From Saxidomus purpurata (taxonomy: Eukaryota; Mollusca; Bivalvia; Venerida; Veneridae): a DNA stretch of 64,000 bases. The stretch lies in NCBI GenBank assembly GCA_022818135.1, contig JAFMSR010000005.1, positions 19,997,168 to 20,061,167 of the forward strand, written 5' to 3'. Shown here one piece after another: positions 48,767 to 60,860 of this stretch (position 1 is its first letter; every line of letters starts with the position of its first letter). A program made the translations under genes and the position numbers. Below the pieces are notes generated by a model. That model had not been told where the DNA came from and ran no database searches. It saw only the letters and a program-made list of their open reading frames with translations.

Positions 48767-49450
48767 TGTAAATATTCTTCTTGCATTGTTGTTATCTCAC
48801 TTCAGCATGTATGCTCAGGTTGACCTATTGTGAGCACTCAATATTTGTCCACCATGATTTTCTCCAAACCAACATTACTAAACAAAACTCCAAATGCATA
48901 TCCATTACCGTTTTATTTCTCGACGTTTGGTCGTATATTTTGATAGCATTATGTGACATAAATAAAACTGCATATTGATTGATGTTATATAAATGTAAAG
49001 GGCTGTATCCTATGTTCTCACTGGGTACAAACACTACACTTATGTCCCATTCTTATTGGAGGCTGTGTCGGTATTCTCAATTTGTCTTTCAGTCTATAAA
49101 TCCATGTAGGAATAATCGAGTAACCTCAAAAAAGTCTTTTTCATCAAAGGATGAAACACATGCATCTGACTAAAACATACATTGTGAATTTGTGAGCCAT
49201 AATAATATATCTTCACCATCATAATACTATGATGTTATTACAAGTTGTACAGTTTTTTTACTGCATTTCACTGGTCAAGTACACTGCTGTAAATCTTATA
49301 TTGGAAGAGGTGCTAGCCAATTTTGACCCCAGTGACATGGTTTGACCAAATTAAGCATAGGAACGCTACGAAATGCTTCTTAGCTCTGGGTCTTGTGATT
49401 TCCGACAAAGTTTTCAGAAACATTTGACAAAACAGTACTGAGATATAAAT

Positions 49451-49456
49451 TTTATT
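49451..49456 (-). terminator. Candidate POFUT1 poly(A) signal
   Basis: TTTATT on +, i.e. AATAAA on -, 45 nt beyond the POFUT1 stop. DSCC1 and POFUT1 are convergent here. Confidence 0.5.
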
Positions 49457-49500
49457 GCATAGTTCATGTGTATAATACAAAATAAATAATATGGCATCTG

Positions 49501-52500
49501 TCAGCTGAATCCCCAGAATGACGTTGGTCTGTTGCTGACTCTCCTTTCCCGAGTTACAAATGATGTAAATGAGGAAATGCAGTTGCCTATAAAATGGTGC
49601 GATTGTCCTAAAATGTAGAGATCTAACTGAGGCAGCCAGGGGTCCTGGTGAAACACTGATACCTGAAATTACACACAAGTTTTCTAATCAATAGATCAGC
49701 CAAGTTTGATTAGGTTTTGCTTAACCTATTGATGAAGGTTGTCTTTAAAGACGAACTTGATTATGCCCTTACTATAAAACTAAACGGTATAGACTGATTT
49801 AATAGATCAGCAAGTGCAAATCTAAACATCAAAGTCTGATCACATGTCCATGTGTAATACATTTGGCTTGACCATTCTTTTGACAGGCTTTTGTTTTGAA
49901 TCAAATGTCAATAATAGATTATTGATTTACTTCTATACACAGCAAACCATACAAAGTACTTTATATCACTGAGGCTGCTGAATTATAATAAATGATTCTA
50001 ACACGACTCACGATTTTTTTGTCTCTACATACAAAGAGTAGAAAAATTATGTTATATAAAACCATAAACACCGCAGGAATCAATATGCTGTAAACATGAA
50101 GTTGTATTACGCCCCATAACCTAAAAAAGCCTCCCCCAAAAAAAAAAAAGCTTTGCATTATCACTAGCATGTTAGATCAGTTATATGTTATCGACAATGA
50201 TTTGTCCACTGATATCTGTGTCGACGTGAAAATATAAAGCTTTGCATTTATTCACCTTTTGTAATACAAAATGTGTATCTGGTCATTACCTACCTGATAT
50301 TCTTTAAGGCTACTTTCTATTTCTTTTATTAATGGACTTTTATCTGTTGCAACATACACAACATTAGCACCTGTTTCCTTGACAACCTCTCCTAACAACC
50401 TAAAACAAATAAATTATGGTACTGTATACTAGTATAGTACTAAATTTTAGTACCAGTTTAGTAGTGTGAAAAGTTTTGCAGTTGCCTTCATAGAAAAAGA
50501 AGAGAAATGTCCTGCCATCAATTTCTAATGTTTATGACTATAAATACTTGCTCCTGCTTTTTATCTACTGCATCCACCACAGTTCTGTCTATATTTGAAA
50601 CCTTGCTCTAAACCACATGCAATAAAGAATAACACCAGTTTTCATTTTAATTGTGATCTCGAGCTCCCGTCCCAAAGCGGGAGGGGATATAGAAATTGTC
50701 TTCGTCCGTAACATTCTATGTCCACTCCATATCTCGTAAACCCCTGGAATGATTTTCGTGGAACTTTGGTCAAATGTTGGTCTCACTTATATGACATGAA
50801 AATCTCGTGTTTTAACCATGCCTGGTCACACTGTATCATAAAACTTCTGGTGAATTCGAAATTTCTCAAATGTGTTAAAGTTGTGATTTTAGCTTGAATA
50901 CTGTTGTAGATACACATTAAACACATTCCAAATAGGAAGGACTGCCAGATTCCTACATAGCACACTACCAAATGCACATGGGATATTAAAGCTGCAAATT
51001 ACTCCTGAAACTCAAACAGGAGGGCCAAGATGGCCCTATATCGCTCACCTTGGTACAAGTCCACTTGCCTGGTGGAAGATCACTAGATAATGTTATATAC
51101 CAAATAAGTTTTCCTATATACGCCTTTGTAAAACAAATGACTCCCCCCATGGTGTTTGGGCAAGGTCAATTTTGACCCCAGGGGGCATAATTTGAACAAA
51201 CTTTAAAGAGGTCTACTAGCTACTAGGCAATGCTACATGCCAAATATCTAAGCTCTAGGCCTTGTGGTTTTAGAGAAGAAGAATTTTTAAAGTTTTTACT
51301 ATATATTCCTATGCAAAACTAAGTGACCTCGATGCGGGTCAATTTTAATGAACCCGGGGTCATAATTTGAACAATATTGGTAGAGGTCCACTAGCCAATG
51401 CTACATGCCAAATATCTAAGCTCTAGGTCTTGTGGTTTCAGAGAAGAAGTATTTTTTTTCAAAGTTTTTACTAAATAAGCCTATGTAAAACTAAGTGACC
51501 CCGGTAGAACGGGTCAATTTTGATCTGGGGCTCATAATTTGAACAATCTTGGTAGAGGTCCACTAGCCAATGCTACATGCCAAATATCTAAGCTCTAGGC
51601 CTTGTGGTTTCAGAGAAGAAGATTTTTAAAGTTTTTCCTATATATTCCTATGCAAAACTAAGTGACCCCGGTGTGGGCTTGGGTCAATTTTGACCCTTGG
51701 TCTCAGTAATTTTCTTGAACAATATTGGTAGAGGTCCACTAGCCAATGCTACATGCCAAATATCTAAGCTCTAGGCCTTGTGGTTTCATTTTGAGAAGAA
51801 GATTTTTTAAGTTTTTCCTATATATTCCTATGCAAAACTAAGTGACCCTTTCCGGTTGGGGTCAATTTTGACCACGGGGTCATAATTTGAACAATCTTGA
51901 GTAGAGGCTTTTTCTACTAGACAATGCTACATGCCAAATATCTTAGCTCTAGGCCTTGTGGTTTCAGAGAAGAAGATTTTTAAAGTTTTCCCTATATATT
52001 CCTATGCAAAAACTAAGGGCCCCACTTGTGCCGGGGATACTCAATTTTGACCCGGGGGTCATAATTTGAACAATTCTTGGTAGTGGTCCACTAGACAATG
52101 CTGTTACATGCCAAATATCTAAGCTCTAGGCCTTGTGGTTCAAACTCCAGAGAAGAAGATTTTTTTTTTTTTTTCCTATTTTTTGCCATAGCAACCAGAG
52201 TTCTGCATGGATATGGAATTCTTTGAACAATTTTGGTAGAGCTTCATGCAAGAAACATTCCTGCATAGTTTTATCAACATTGGCCTAGAGGTTTCAGAGG
52301 AAATGTCATTTGAATCAAAATGTTGACGGACAACTGGCCAATCATCGATCAGAAAAGCTCACCCTGGCGTAGCCAGAGTGAGCTAATAATGATTTATGTT
52401 AGATAGAGTGAACAGACCTAAGAACCATTCTGTAATATACAGGTAGAAGGATAGCACATTTCCTGTGTGACTTTCCTCCCGCTGTTCTGTAAGCATTGTG

Positions 52501-55500
52501 GTGATGCCATGTAGTTTGGTTGATCTACTGCATGCTTACATGCATTTTCCTAATAAAAGAGACATTGGCAAAACAATTAAGATAGAAGAATATTTACAAA
52601 GAGATTTTCAAGTATTTATTGCTAACAGCATGACCAAGTGAATAGATACATTTTGGTATTGAGTCATATATGACTTAAATTTCACATGTGACCACCGTAG
52701 TTTTTTCACATGCCTCTCAGAATGCATGCTTCCTTAATGTTACGCTCTAAAAGTATAACAATATAGAGGCACATGAACAATCATATAATTGTTCTCAAAT
52801 AAGTGCGATATTAGACTTTATAGAAAATTCAAACTCATATTCTATAAAGTTAAAAAGGGGCATAAATCTGTCAAAAGTCAAAACAGTGTTACAAGAAATG
52901 TTTCCCTTAATGCACAAAAGTCATGTTGATTGTAAAATACTGTTATATGTTTAAAGCTAATACCTTTGGACACAACTTAGATCTGGGACGTCATAACTAA
53001 AACTTTTCAGTACAAGGGCTCTCAATATTCTATGAGAACTAAAAAATTCTAATTGCTCCATTAACTATTTTCTATGTGACAGAGGCACATAAGATGTTCT
53101 GACCATTTAAACATAAAATCTCTGTAACAATTTTTTACAGTAACTAAATAACTGATGAAGCATACTTTCTCAACCACTCAGAAATAGTAAATTTCCAGAA
53201 GTTATTACCCAGTCTTGTCCATTCCTTAAATGTATGCCAACAAACTTCTTGTCAGGAAAATGATCATGTATGTATTTTTGTCCTTGCTGTATAATACTAT
53301 CTGACCATTGTAAATACTGGTGTAACTCCCAGTTGTCTGGCTTCATGGGAAAAGGGGCAGGTGCTCCCTTCAGCGCTACCACTGGATATTTTGAAGGAGT
53401 AAATCTAAGATAAACAAAACTGCATGAGTTAAACTGAGACAAAAAATATAATGAGGTCAAATCTAAACTCATCCAGTTAAAACTGAAGTGAATTTTGAAT
53501 TTGTTTCGATATCAACTGACATATTTTTCCAGGTCAGTAAATATCTGACTGTTACAAACCGTGCATGATTTAACCAGCATAAGTATTTACAAGATTTTAG
53601 TTTTGCTCACTATTTAACACTTTTATCGGCAACTTTACCTTTCTTTCCACTCCTTGGAATGTGTGTAGCTAATCATCAAGTTTTCTGTTCTGTCAAAATC
53701 CACACTCAAACCATCCCAGAACGGGCCAAATGGATTTCCTAAATAGAGCATTGTTATTGAAATTACTGCTACTGCTGCTAAAATTGCTCCATTTGGCAGA
53801 AGCAGGATGAAAAAAATAAACATCCCTCTCAGTACTTCTCATTTGACTGCATCTGGATCTAACCATGTGAATTATACTTTCTTTGCCATTTAGTCACAAG
53901 TTAGTGCTTATTAAAATCATGAACAGATTACGGTAAAACTGCCACCCAGTCTATAACTGACCTAGTGTTAGAAAAACAGGAATAAATACAGGTTGCATTA
54001 TGGCTACTGCATATATCTATAGGAAAAAACAGTGTACTGTATTTCTGATATTTTGCACAGTGTATGGAGCAATACAGTAAATTCTAAGTATAACAAGAGC
54101 AACGCCTACGGGTGCCTAACGCTCTCCTGATTTTATCCTTTTATGGTTAATTTATTACTATTTTTTTAAGTAACAGTGTCCTTGACGTTGACCCCGAAAC
54201 ACAATCCCACAGAAGGTTTTCATAATAATTACTAGACATAAGTTTGGTCACAATTATTCAACTGCAACTAAAGATATTGTGTTTTCCCCATTTTTCTATT
54301 TTTAGAAAAAAATCCTGAGCTTTGACTCCATGAGCCCCAAACACAATCCCAATAAAAGTCTTCATTTATATATATTACACACTTAATAATTTAGTTATAT
54401 TATGTCAATTGTAACTAAAGAAATTGAACATATTATTGTTTTTCTATTTTTAGTTACAGTGACCTTGACAATGACCCCAGGAGCCCCAAAACACAACCCC
54501 ATTAAAGATTTTCTTATAAATACTTACTACAAACAAAAGTTGGTTACATTATGTCAACTGTAACTAAAGATATTGAATATATTACGGATTTCCTATTTTT
54601 AGTAACAGTGACCTTGACCCCAGCAGCCCCAAAACACAATCCAATTTAAAAAATATTCATAAATACTTCCTATACACTAAGTTTGGTTGCATTATGTTCA
54701 CTATTACAAAAATATTGTGTGTGTGAAACTTTCTAAGTTAAGAAGGGGCAATAACCCAGTCAAAATACATGACAGGGTTATGTAACTTGTAAAACTCTTC
54801 CTTCATTCTATTGTACATTTGATAGTGAACAGGTATTCCAACTTTCAAAGTGATAGCTTTGATAGTTTGCATGTAACTGACCTAAACGCAAAACTTAAAA
54901 AATCAGACTAGCTAAAAACTACAAAGACCAAAAATATTAAAATATCCCCCCAAATGTATAACTCAAAACCCCATTTGATATGTTGAAGTACATTATCCAT
55001 TTATTGTTTGTGAAAAATTTGAAATCAATCTAACAAAAAATTAAGAAGCTATGTCCAATTCTCAAAATCAATCAAAATTCATGTTTTTTTACCCAAAAAA
55101 CAGGTCAGACTCAGCATCTGTGAAGAAGGGTACTAGATGAACAAGCTTTCCAAGTTTCAAAGTGATAGCTTTGATAGTTTCCATGTAAGTGACCTAAACG
55201 CAAAACTTAACCAACGCCGACGCTCGTTAAGTCTGCCTGGAATCCATTAAGTGGTTTCAGAGGAGATGCCATTTGAAGCAAGTGTTGAGGAAGCACAACA
55301 ACAGACATCAAGGGGTTACAAAAATAATGTTCATACCTTGTTTAAGATCGCATGGTGAATCAGCGGAGAAAGAGTAACAGAAGCCAGTTCTGTTTCCCAC
55401 TGGCCACACTTGGTCTGCAAGCTGCTCCATAAAGTCCTCGGCAACAATCACCCTGTGGTACTGGGCTAAGGGCTCAAATCTAAACCAGTCTGTGAAACGA

Positions 55501-56713
55501 ATATTTTTCTGGCAATTGAAAAGAATTCGAGATTTTTATTAAACATATGGGTAACATATTGCTTCTAAAAATACATGCATTTTCATAAATCTGCTATCTA
55601 AAATGAAATTTAAGATTTAAAGAATCAAAGAGTTGTGGCCCTTGTTGAAAGAATCAGCTCTCTAAAAATGGTTGCATGTACAGCTGTGAACAGGACCAAA
55701 CATCAAAGATTTTAGGGTCAGTGCATGCTATATACAGTACATTAAACAAAACCATATCATTAATAAGTATGTTACAATACTCAAATGTTTATGCGTACAG
55801 CTGTGTAATCCTGTGCTTTATTGATGTGCTACATTTCGCTGCATCTATTATTTATTGAACACACACACAGCTTCTTTGCATCTTAAACCATCTGAAAGAG
55901 TAAGAAGAAATGCCTTACATATGTTCTCCACGGAGGTAGCACCAACGTCCTATCAACAGCTTTTGCAAATGCTAGACCACCAAGGAAATGTTCTGCCTGA
56001 TTCCCAAATCTACCTGAAAAAGAAATTCAAATCTAAATATTTCAATTTTCAAAAATAAATTTCTATGAACAGTTACTGTTCTACACAAATATAGTTAGTC
56101 CATGGGTAAATTCAAACCAAACTAAACCGGCCCAGCATACATGTAACATATCTTTACACATATGAATCTCATGCCAGAAGCTTCATTGGAACTCAACATT
56201 TATTTGCAGTGATCAGTTCTTCCCTCTGTCTCATATTTACATTATGTCCATAAACATGATCATGCAAGAATCAAAATTGTATGTTTAAAAATAAATGTTT
56301 CTTTTGTTATATTACACAAGAATCTCCCTACCTTTAATTTTCCTATAAACAATTTTTTTGTTTAAAGCACGATTGTAAAAGAAAAAACATGTGTTTCCTT
56401 GAATTAATACTGCTTATTGTGGGTTTTAAACACGTTTTTAAACAGTACACAGTTGAATGCCTATTTTCAAAGACTTTTCACAGAATGTACCACAAATCTT
56501 CTTTTTGAGCTGATGGAATATAAGCTATCTCCATCACTATGCAGTAAAATTAATGTTAAGCAAACATATATAAACATGTACATAAGTAAAGTTACCCATG
56601 CACAAACAGAATATGAGATATCCATTAGGATCCACTTCATAACTGTCCTCCAAGCATACAGCTGTACAAAGTGCTATCACCAACAGGTAGAAACCAATTC
56701 CCTTCACTGCCAT
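49501..56713 (-). CDS. POFUT1: GDP-fucose protein O-fucosyltransferase 1
   Basis: Eight exons on -: 56596-56713, 55919-56013, 55337-55508, 53639-53738, 53209-53404, 52426-52549, 50294-50391, 49501-49662. They give 1065 nt and 354 aa (human 388). A signal peptide is seen at residues 1-20, then [24 protein letters not shown] (written here in parts: [24 protein letters not shown]). Also seen are NPFGPFWD, the catalytic-site HLRNGQDW with Arg222, YMASPQC, VVYVATD and [17 protein letters not shown]. The enzyme adds O-fucose to EGF repeats in the ER, including those of Notch. The second Cys-x-Cys residue is Leu where human has Pro. The last exon stops after SFWGFS, so the ER-retention tail of the human protein (RDEF) is absent. 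The exon 6-7 junction uses a weak donor (GTTCTT) and is the least certain: the stronger-looking GTATAT donor 12 nt earlier gives an in-frame stop with either acceptor. Confidence 0.93.
50640..50990. repeat. Dispersed repeat fragment, POFUT1 intron 6
   Basis: Contains CTCCCGTCCCAAAGCGGGAGGG (a CCCG/CGGG hairpin; longest piece shown in part) followed by CTCGTAAACCCCTGGAATGATTTT. A similar phrase (CCTTGAACGATTTTCATGAAAC) occurs at 48531-48552, so it is dispersed. No coding content. Confidence 0.4.
51021..52387 (+). repeat. Dispersed 145-bp-subunit repeat, longest copy, POFUT1 intron 6
   Basis: Starts AGGGCCAAGATGGCCC and ends AAAAGCTCACCCTGGCG with GCCAGAGTGAGCTAA. It contains about seven subunits, each with GGTCAATTTTGACC (palindrome), TTGGTAGAGGTCCACTAG and AAATATCTAAGCTCTAGG. 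Subunit number varies between copies (about 3-4 at 22380, 3 at 38508), showing expansion and contraction. Confidence 0.85.
54060..55250. repeat. Dispersed repeat with AGTGACCTTGACC subunits, POFUT1 intron 3
   Basis: Four subunits with TATTTTTAGTAACAGTGACC and CCCAAAACACAATCCC phrases, then a segment ending ACCAACGCCGACGCTCGTTAAG. The AGTAACAGTGACCTTGACC phrase is shared with the inner element at 26483-27604. Confidence 0.5.
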
Positions 56714-59470
56714 TTAGAACATCTAGTCCTGGAACAAATTAGTAGCACATAAAACATGTTTTACACTAGGCTTGTATGTAACTTTTGTAATTCTGAGTTG
56801 AGAAGTGAATTTTTAAGGCATTGTTATCTTCCATTCCAATTTGAAATAAGTTTTTTTTGATAACTTGCTAAAGATGTTAACTTAAAATGCCTTTTTGTAC
56901 AAAATTATTCTGCCATTTTTTTTTCTATTCAGTGTTGAAAACTCCCCATGTAATCAGATTGGAACACAGTCATTGCAAATATGACATGCTATGCTATAAT
57001 GCTCACAAGTATCTAATACTTTACATACTAGAATATAGTGATTATCAACTTTTTAACTTTAAACAAGATCTCAGCAATATAATTCCTGCCAGAGAAGAAG
57101 CTGCTTATATAAATTTCCTATGGCAAGGAAATACTGATTCAATATAATTAAATGTACGTGATGTAACCCCTGATCTAATTTTCTTAAATGATATTGTTCT
57201 TAAAGGAAGCAAAACTGTTGACAATTTCTGACAAGGTTTGAGCAGGTTTTGGACAAACAACAGATCAATATGCTAATATGAGAATAAGTTTTTCATACTA
57301 TGATGTATGTCACATTCTAACCTTTATTCCTCTATCTTTGTGTCATCTGTGGTCTATTTATTTTAGGATGTCACTTACTTACAGCAGATACTGCTGTGAC
57401 TTCACATGGCAAGAGATACTTCCTGTATAAAAATATAAATATATTCATCATTAATTTTAAACAGTTTATCTAATTTTTTACTTATAATGTCAATTCTTAG
57501 TAACCTTTTATTAACTTATATATTAACTTCATATATGTATGCTACTATGTGACATATGTTTAATCTTTTTTAAAGTAAATACTTTTGTCATGCTCAGTTA
57601 TTGTGCTATAATAATAAATGTTTGATTTCTTCACAGGTTTCTGTATATATGTTACTTATAATATTGCTTTCATGTATTGTTATTTCTGTTGTTGTTAAAT
57701 TAAGTCTGTCAATAGCTATGCATAGCTAATATTTATTGTACTGATTTATCGACAAGAAATCAAATTTGATTTGATCTGCGTACAATTACCAACTCAATAG
57801 CCTAGTAGAAGAGCACCTACTTTGTGTGGGAGGTCATGGGTTTAATCACAGACTGTGTCAGATGCACTAAATGTGAAATATGGTACTGTCAGCTCCCTTG
57901 CTTGGTGCTTAGCATTAAAAAGGGTAGTGTTAGGGTGATAAAGAGAAGTTTCTTGGATAAGGTAAGTATTTGTTATTGGATACCATAGGTTTGTCGCATT
58001 TACTAGCTTTTTAACTGATGTTGTCTGTTGATATCTTAATTAGATGGACTAGAGTGATTGTTCAACTGTTATGCAGACACAGTCTTTTTATTCTCAGCTT
58101 AAGCTTGAAGTCATGCTTGTCATCTGTGGTAACCAATCAGATTAGCAAATCTAACTCAAGGGAAATTCATGGGGTAAACTCAATCTTTATTGCATGATTC
58201 TTTGTGAGTTTATGTTAATAAATTCATAATAATACCTCAATTCAATTATGAAGGATTTTATTTTGAGTCAATTGTGTTAAACATATAAAAACCTTCTTAA
58301 TGAAATTCAATGCTTAAAATTAACCTAAGAGCCTTCAGGAAGAACTGTATCTTTTATTTTACATCTTTGATTTTGCACCAATTTAAACTAAAGCTGTATA
58401 CAGAGTTACACCTGTTGACACTCGGGTACGGACCCGCCCCTTCAACAGACTAAGTAACATAAATTGATCTCCGTTATAATCCCAAAAAATACCGGCCAAT
58501 AAATACGGTATATGCTTTTTTTAAAGGTGTCTTTTACTTAATTTTGAGTTATCTCAATTACTGAAAGGCTAACAGTTTATGTCAGTTTAAGACTACACTG
58601 TACCAATTCTACGCCCGACTTACTTTCGTTAGTATTTTCCCGCAAAATGTCAAGGCCATTCAATATTGACTTCGTCCTCCAAATAAGAGAGTTGCTGACC
58701 TTTGTTTACTTTCACAGTACAGTAGAGTTATATCGGACGAGGTAGGAATGAGAATAATGATCTATGTTTGTCTTTTTAAAGTTAACAAGTGAAAAGAATC
58801 TGTCACCTGATAATTATGATTGCAGTTAAGCATTGTTATGCACATTAATGTCTGTAACTGCCTTTATTTTCGTACTAATGTTGTGTTTACTTTTGCTCTG
58901 CTTGTACTAACTTAATGCATCGACATTCCGATATGGTACATTATTCGAACCACATAACATACATAATTATGTACCCGATTAATATTTATTTTCTGTTTAA
59001 AAGACTTGATGAGAAACCATGAAAATTATCATTATGCATGTACACTGAAAATATCTGTGTTTTTTGCTGTTATGCAAACATAATTGTAAGGCTACTGTAT
59101 TTATGAGTATTAATAATTGATTATTTATTTACAAGACTCTCAACTCATGTTTTTTTATATAACACCAAGTTATAACTTTAATATTACATTGAGCATAACA
59201 TCATTATTTTGCAAAACATTTTGACAAACTTATAGACCTATCTGCTAGCTTCCAACCCCTCTGGCAAGTGTTATTATGCAACAGGCAGGATTCAGATATC
59301 TCATTTGTTTTTCTATTCATTATCATATACCTTTTTGAAGTCTTATTTTAAACATCAGTACTCATAATTTGTGATTTCTGTCATATTTTTTTGTGATAAT
59401 GTTCATACCACTTGTAAGTGTACGGATGCCAAATGGTAGATTATATCGCATGATCAAGTATATTATTGAC
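56714..59470. other. Upstream of POFUT1: 5' region and unassigned sequence
   Basis: Should contain the POFUT1 promoter and any non-coding first exon, but I see no clear promoter motif or donor. A SINE lies at 57795-57965 (separate entry). No other supported gene. Confidence 0.35.
57795..57965 (+). mobile_element. tRNA-derived SINE
   Basis: Head with ATAGCCTAGTAGAAGAGCAC (box A-like) and GGTCATGGGTTTAATCAC (box B-like), body with AATATGGTACTGTCAGCTCC and GGGTAGTGTTAGGGTGATAAAG. Confidence 0.5.
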
Positions 59471-59473
59471 AAA

Positions 59474-59655
59474 TACAGTGCAATCCCTCCATAGCGAACA
59501 CCCTTGGGAACACAAAAATGTATTTGTTGTGGAGAGGTGTTGATTCCTTACAATATTATATACATAATATTGATGCAACAAGCAAAGAAAAAGAAACAAT
59601 AATCTTTTTAGGGAGAGTGTTGTTCTATAGGGAGGTGTCATTTGGGGAGGTTGAT
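59474..59655. mobile_element. MITE-like relic
   Basis: Left end TACAGTGCAATCCCTCC and several inverted phrases (GAACACC, GGAGAGGTGTTG, GGGAGGTGTCA, GGGGAGGTTGA). It resembles the element at 2479-2655, with a decayed right end. Confidence 0.4.
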
Positions 59656-59679
59656 AGAAAAACCTTGTGTATGCAATAG

Positions 59680-60295
59680 AGGTTGCAATTTTGGGTCTTC
59701 ATGAAATATGGTCAGAATGACTGCCTTGATTAAATCTATGTCAGGTTTGAATATGGTTCACCTGGGGTCAAAAACTAGGTTAAGGGGTCAAATCATAGAA
59801 AAACCTTGTGCACGCAATAGAGGATGCATTTTTCATTGGGTCTTCATGAAACTTGGTCAGAATGACTGCCTTGACAAAATCTATTTAGAATATGAATCAT
59901 CTGGGGTCAAAATCTAGGTCACAGGGTCAAATCATAGAAAAATCTTGTTTATAGTTTTCATTGGATCTTTATGAAACTTGATCAGAATGACTATTTGATG
60001 AAATCTAGATTGAGTTTGCATATGGGTCATCTGGGGTCAAAAACTAGGCCACAGGGTCAAATCAAAGAAGACACGTGTATGTAATAGAGGTTGTATTTTT
60101 CACTGAATTTTCGTGAAACTTAGTCAGAATGATAACCTTGATGCAATCTAGATTAAGTTTCAAGATGGATCATATAGGGTAAAAAACTAGGTCACTGTGT
60201 CAAATATATGTAGTTTAGGGTTGAAGTTTGGTCACATATTGTCATAATTGGGTCTCAGGTGAGGGATACAGGACCATCTTGGCCCTCTTGTTTCA
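59680..60295 (+). repeat. Dispersed repeat with about 125-bp subunits
   Basis: Four subunits containing CTTCATGAAA(C/T)TTGGTCAG, ATGACTGCCTTGA, ACCTGGGGTCAAAAACTAGG and GGTCAAATCATAGAAAAACC, ending with GACCATCTTGGCCCTCTTG. Wording overlaps the repeat at 10400-11115. Confidence 0.65.
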
Positions 60296-60611
60296 TCATG
60301 TAATACAATGTTTATTGCCCCTGCCTTAACAAACATTAACATGCAATTCAGAAATCTCCTTTGCAGAGTTACTGTTCCTTACACTCACTATCAGCTGGTA
60401 GTGTAAGAGAGTGTCAATTCAGATGCTCATTTTGTTGACATGCTATAGTAAACTGCCAACACTTTGGACAGCAGTTAAAGTCATATCAGAATGGCCATGA
60501 AGACAGTGCTAGGTGGGGGTATCTGTGTTTATAGTTCTAGATATAATTATTACAGTCAATACAAGTAGTTCCCTGAATATTCCTTTAAGTTTCAATGTTG
60601 TTTTATCTCCA

Positions 60612-60860
60612 CCGTCTCCTTGGTCTAGTGGTTTAGGCATCCGCCTATGGTAGCTGTATTAGGTCGAAGGTTTTAACCAGGGGTCAAGATATGGCCGCTA
60701 GGTGAGCAGCCAGCTAGTTAAACTCTAATGCTTACTTAGTGCTTAACCTGCCTGTTGACCTTGGCATAAATGGATAGGATTCGGGAGGTACATGTGCTAA
60801 ATCTTAGAAGGTGTCTCATTTAAGTCGAACTCTTAATGAGTTAGCCATTTAAAATAGTGG
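60612..60860 (+). mobile_element. tRNA-derived SINE
   Basis: Head with CTTGGTCTAGTGGTTTAGGC (box A) and AGGTCGAAGGTTTTAACC (box B), then a body with GGGGTCAAGATATGGCCGC and CTTAGTGCTTAACCTGCC. Confidence 0.65.
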
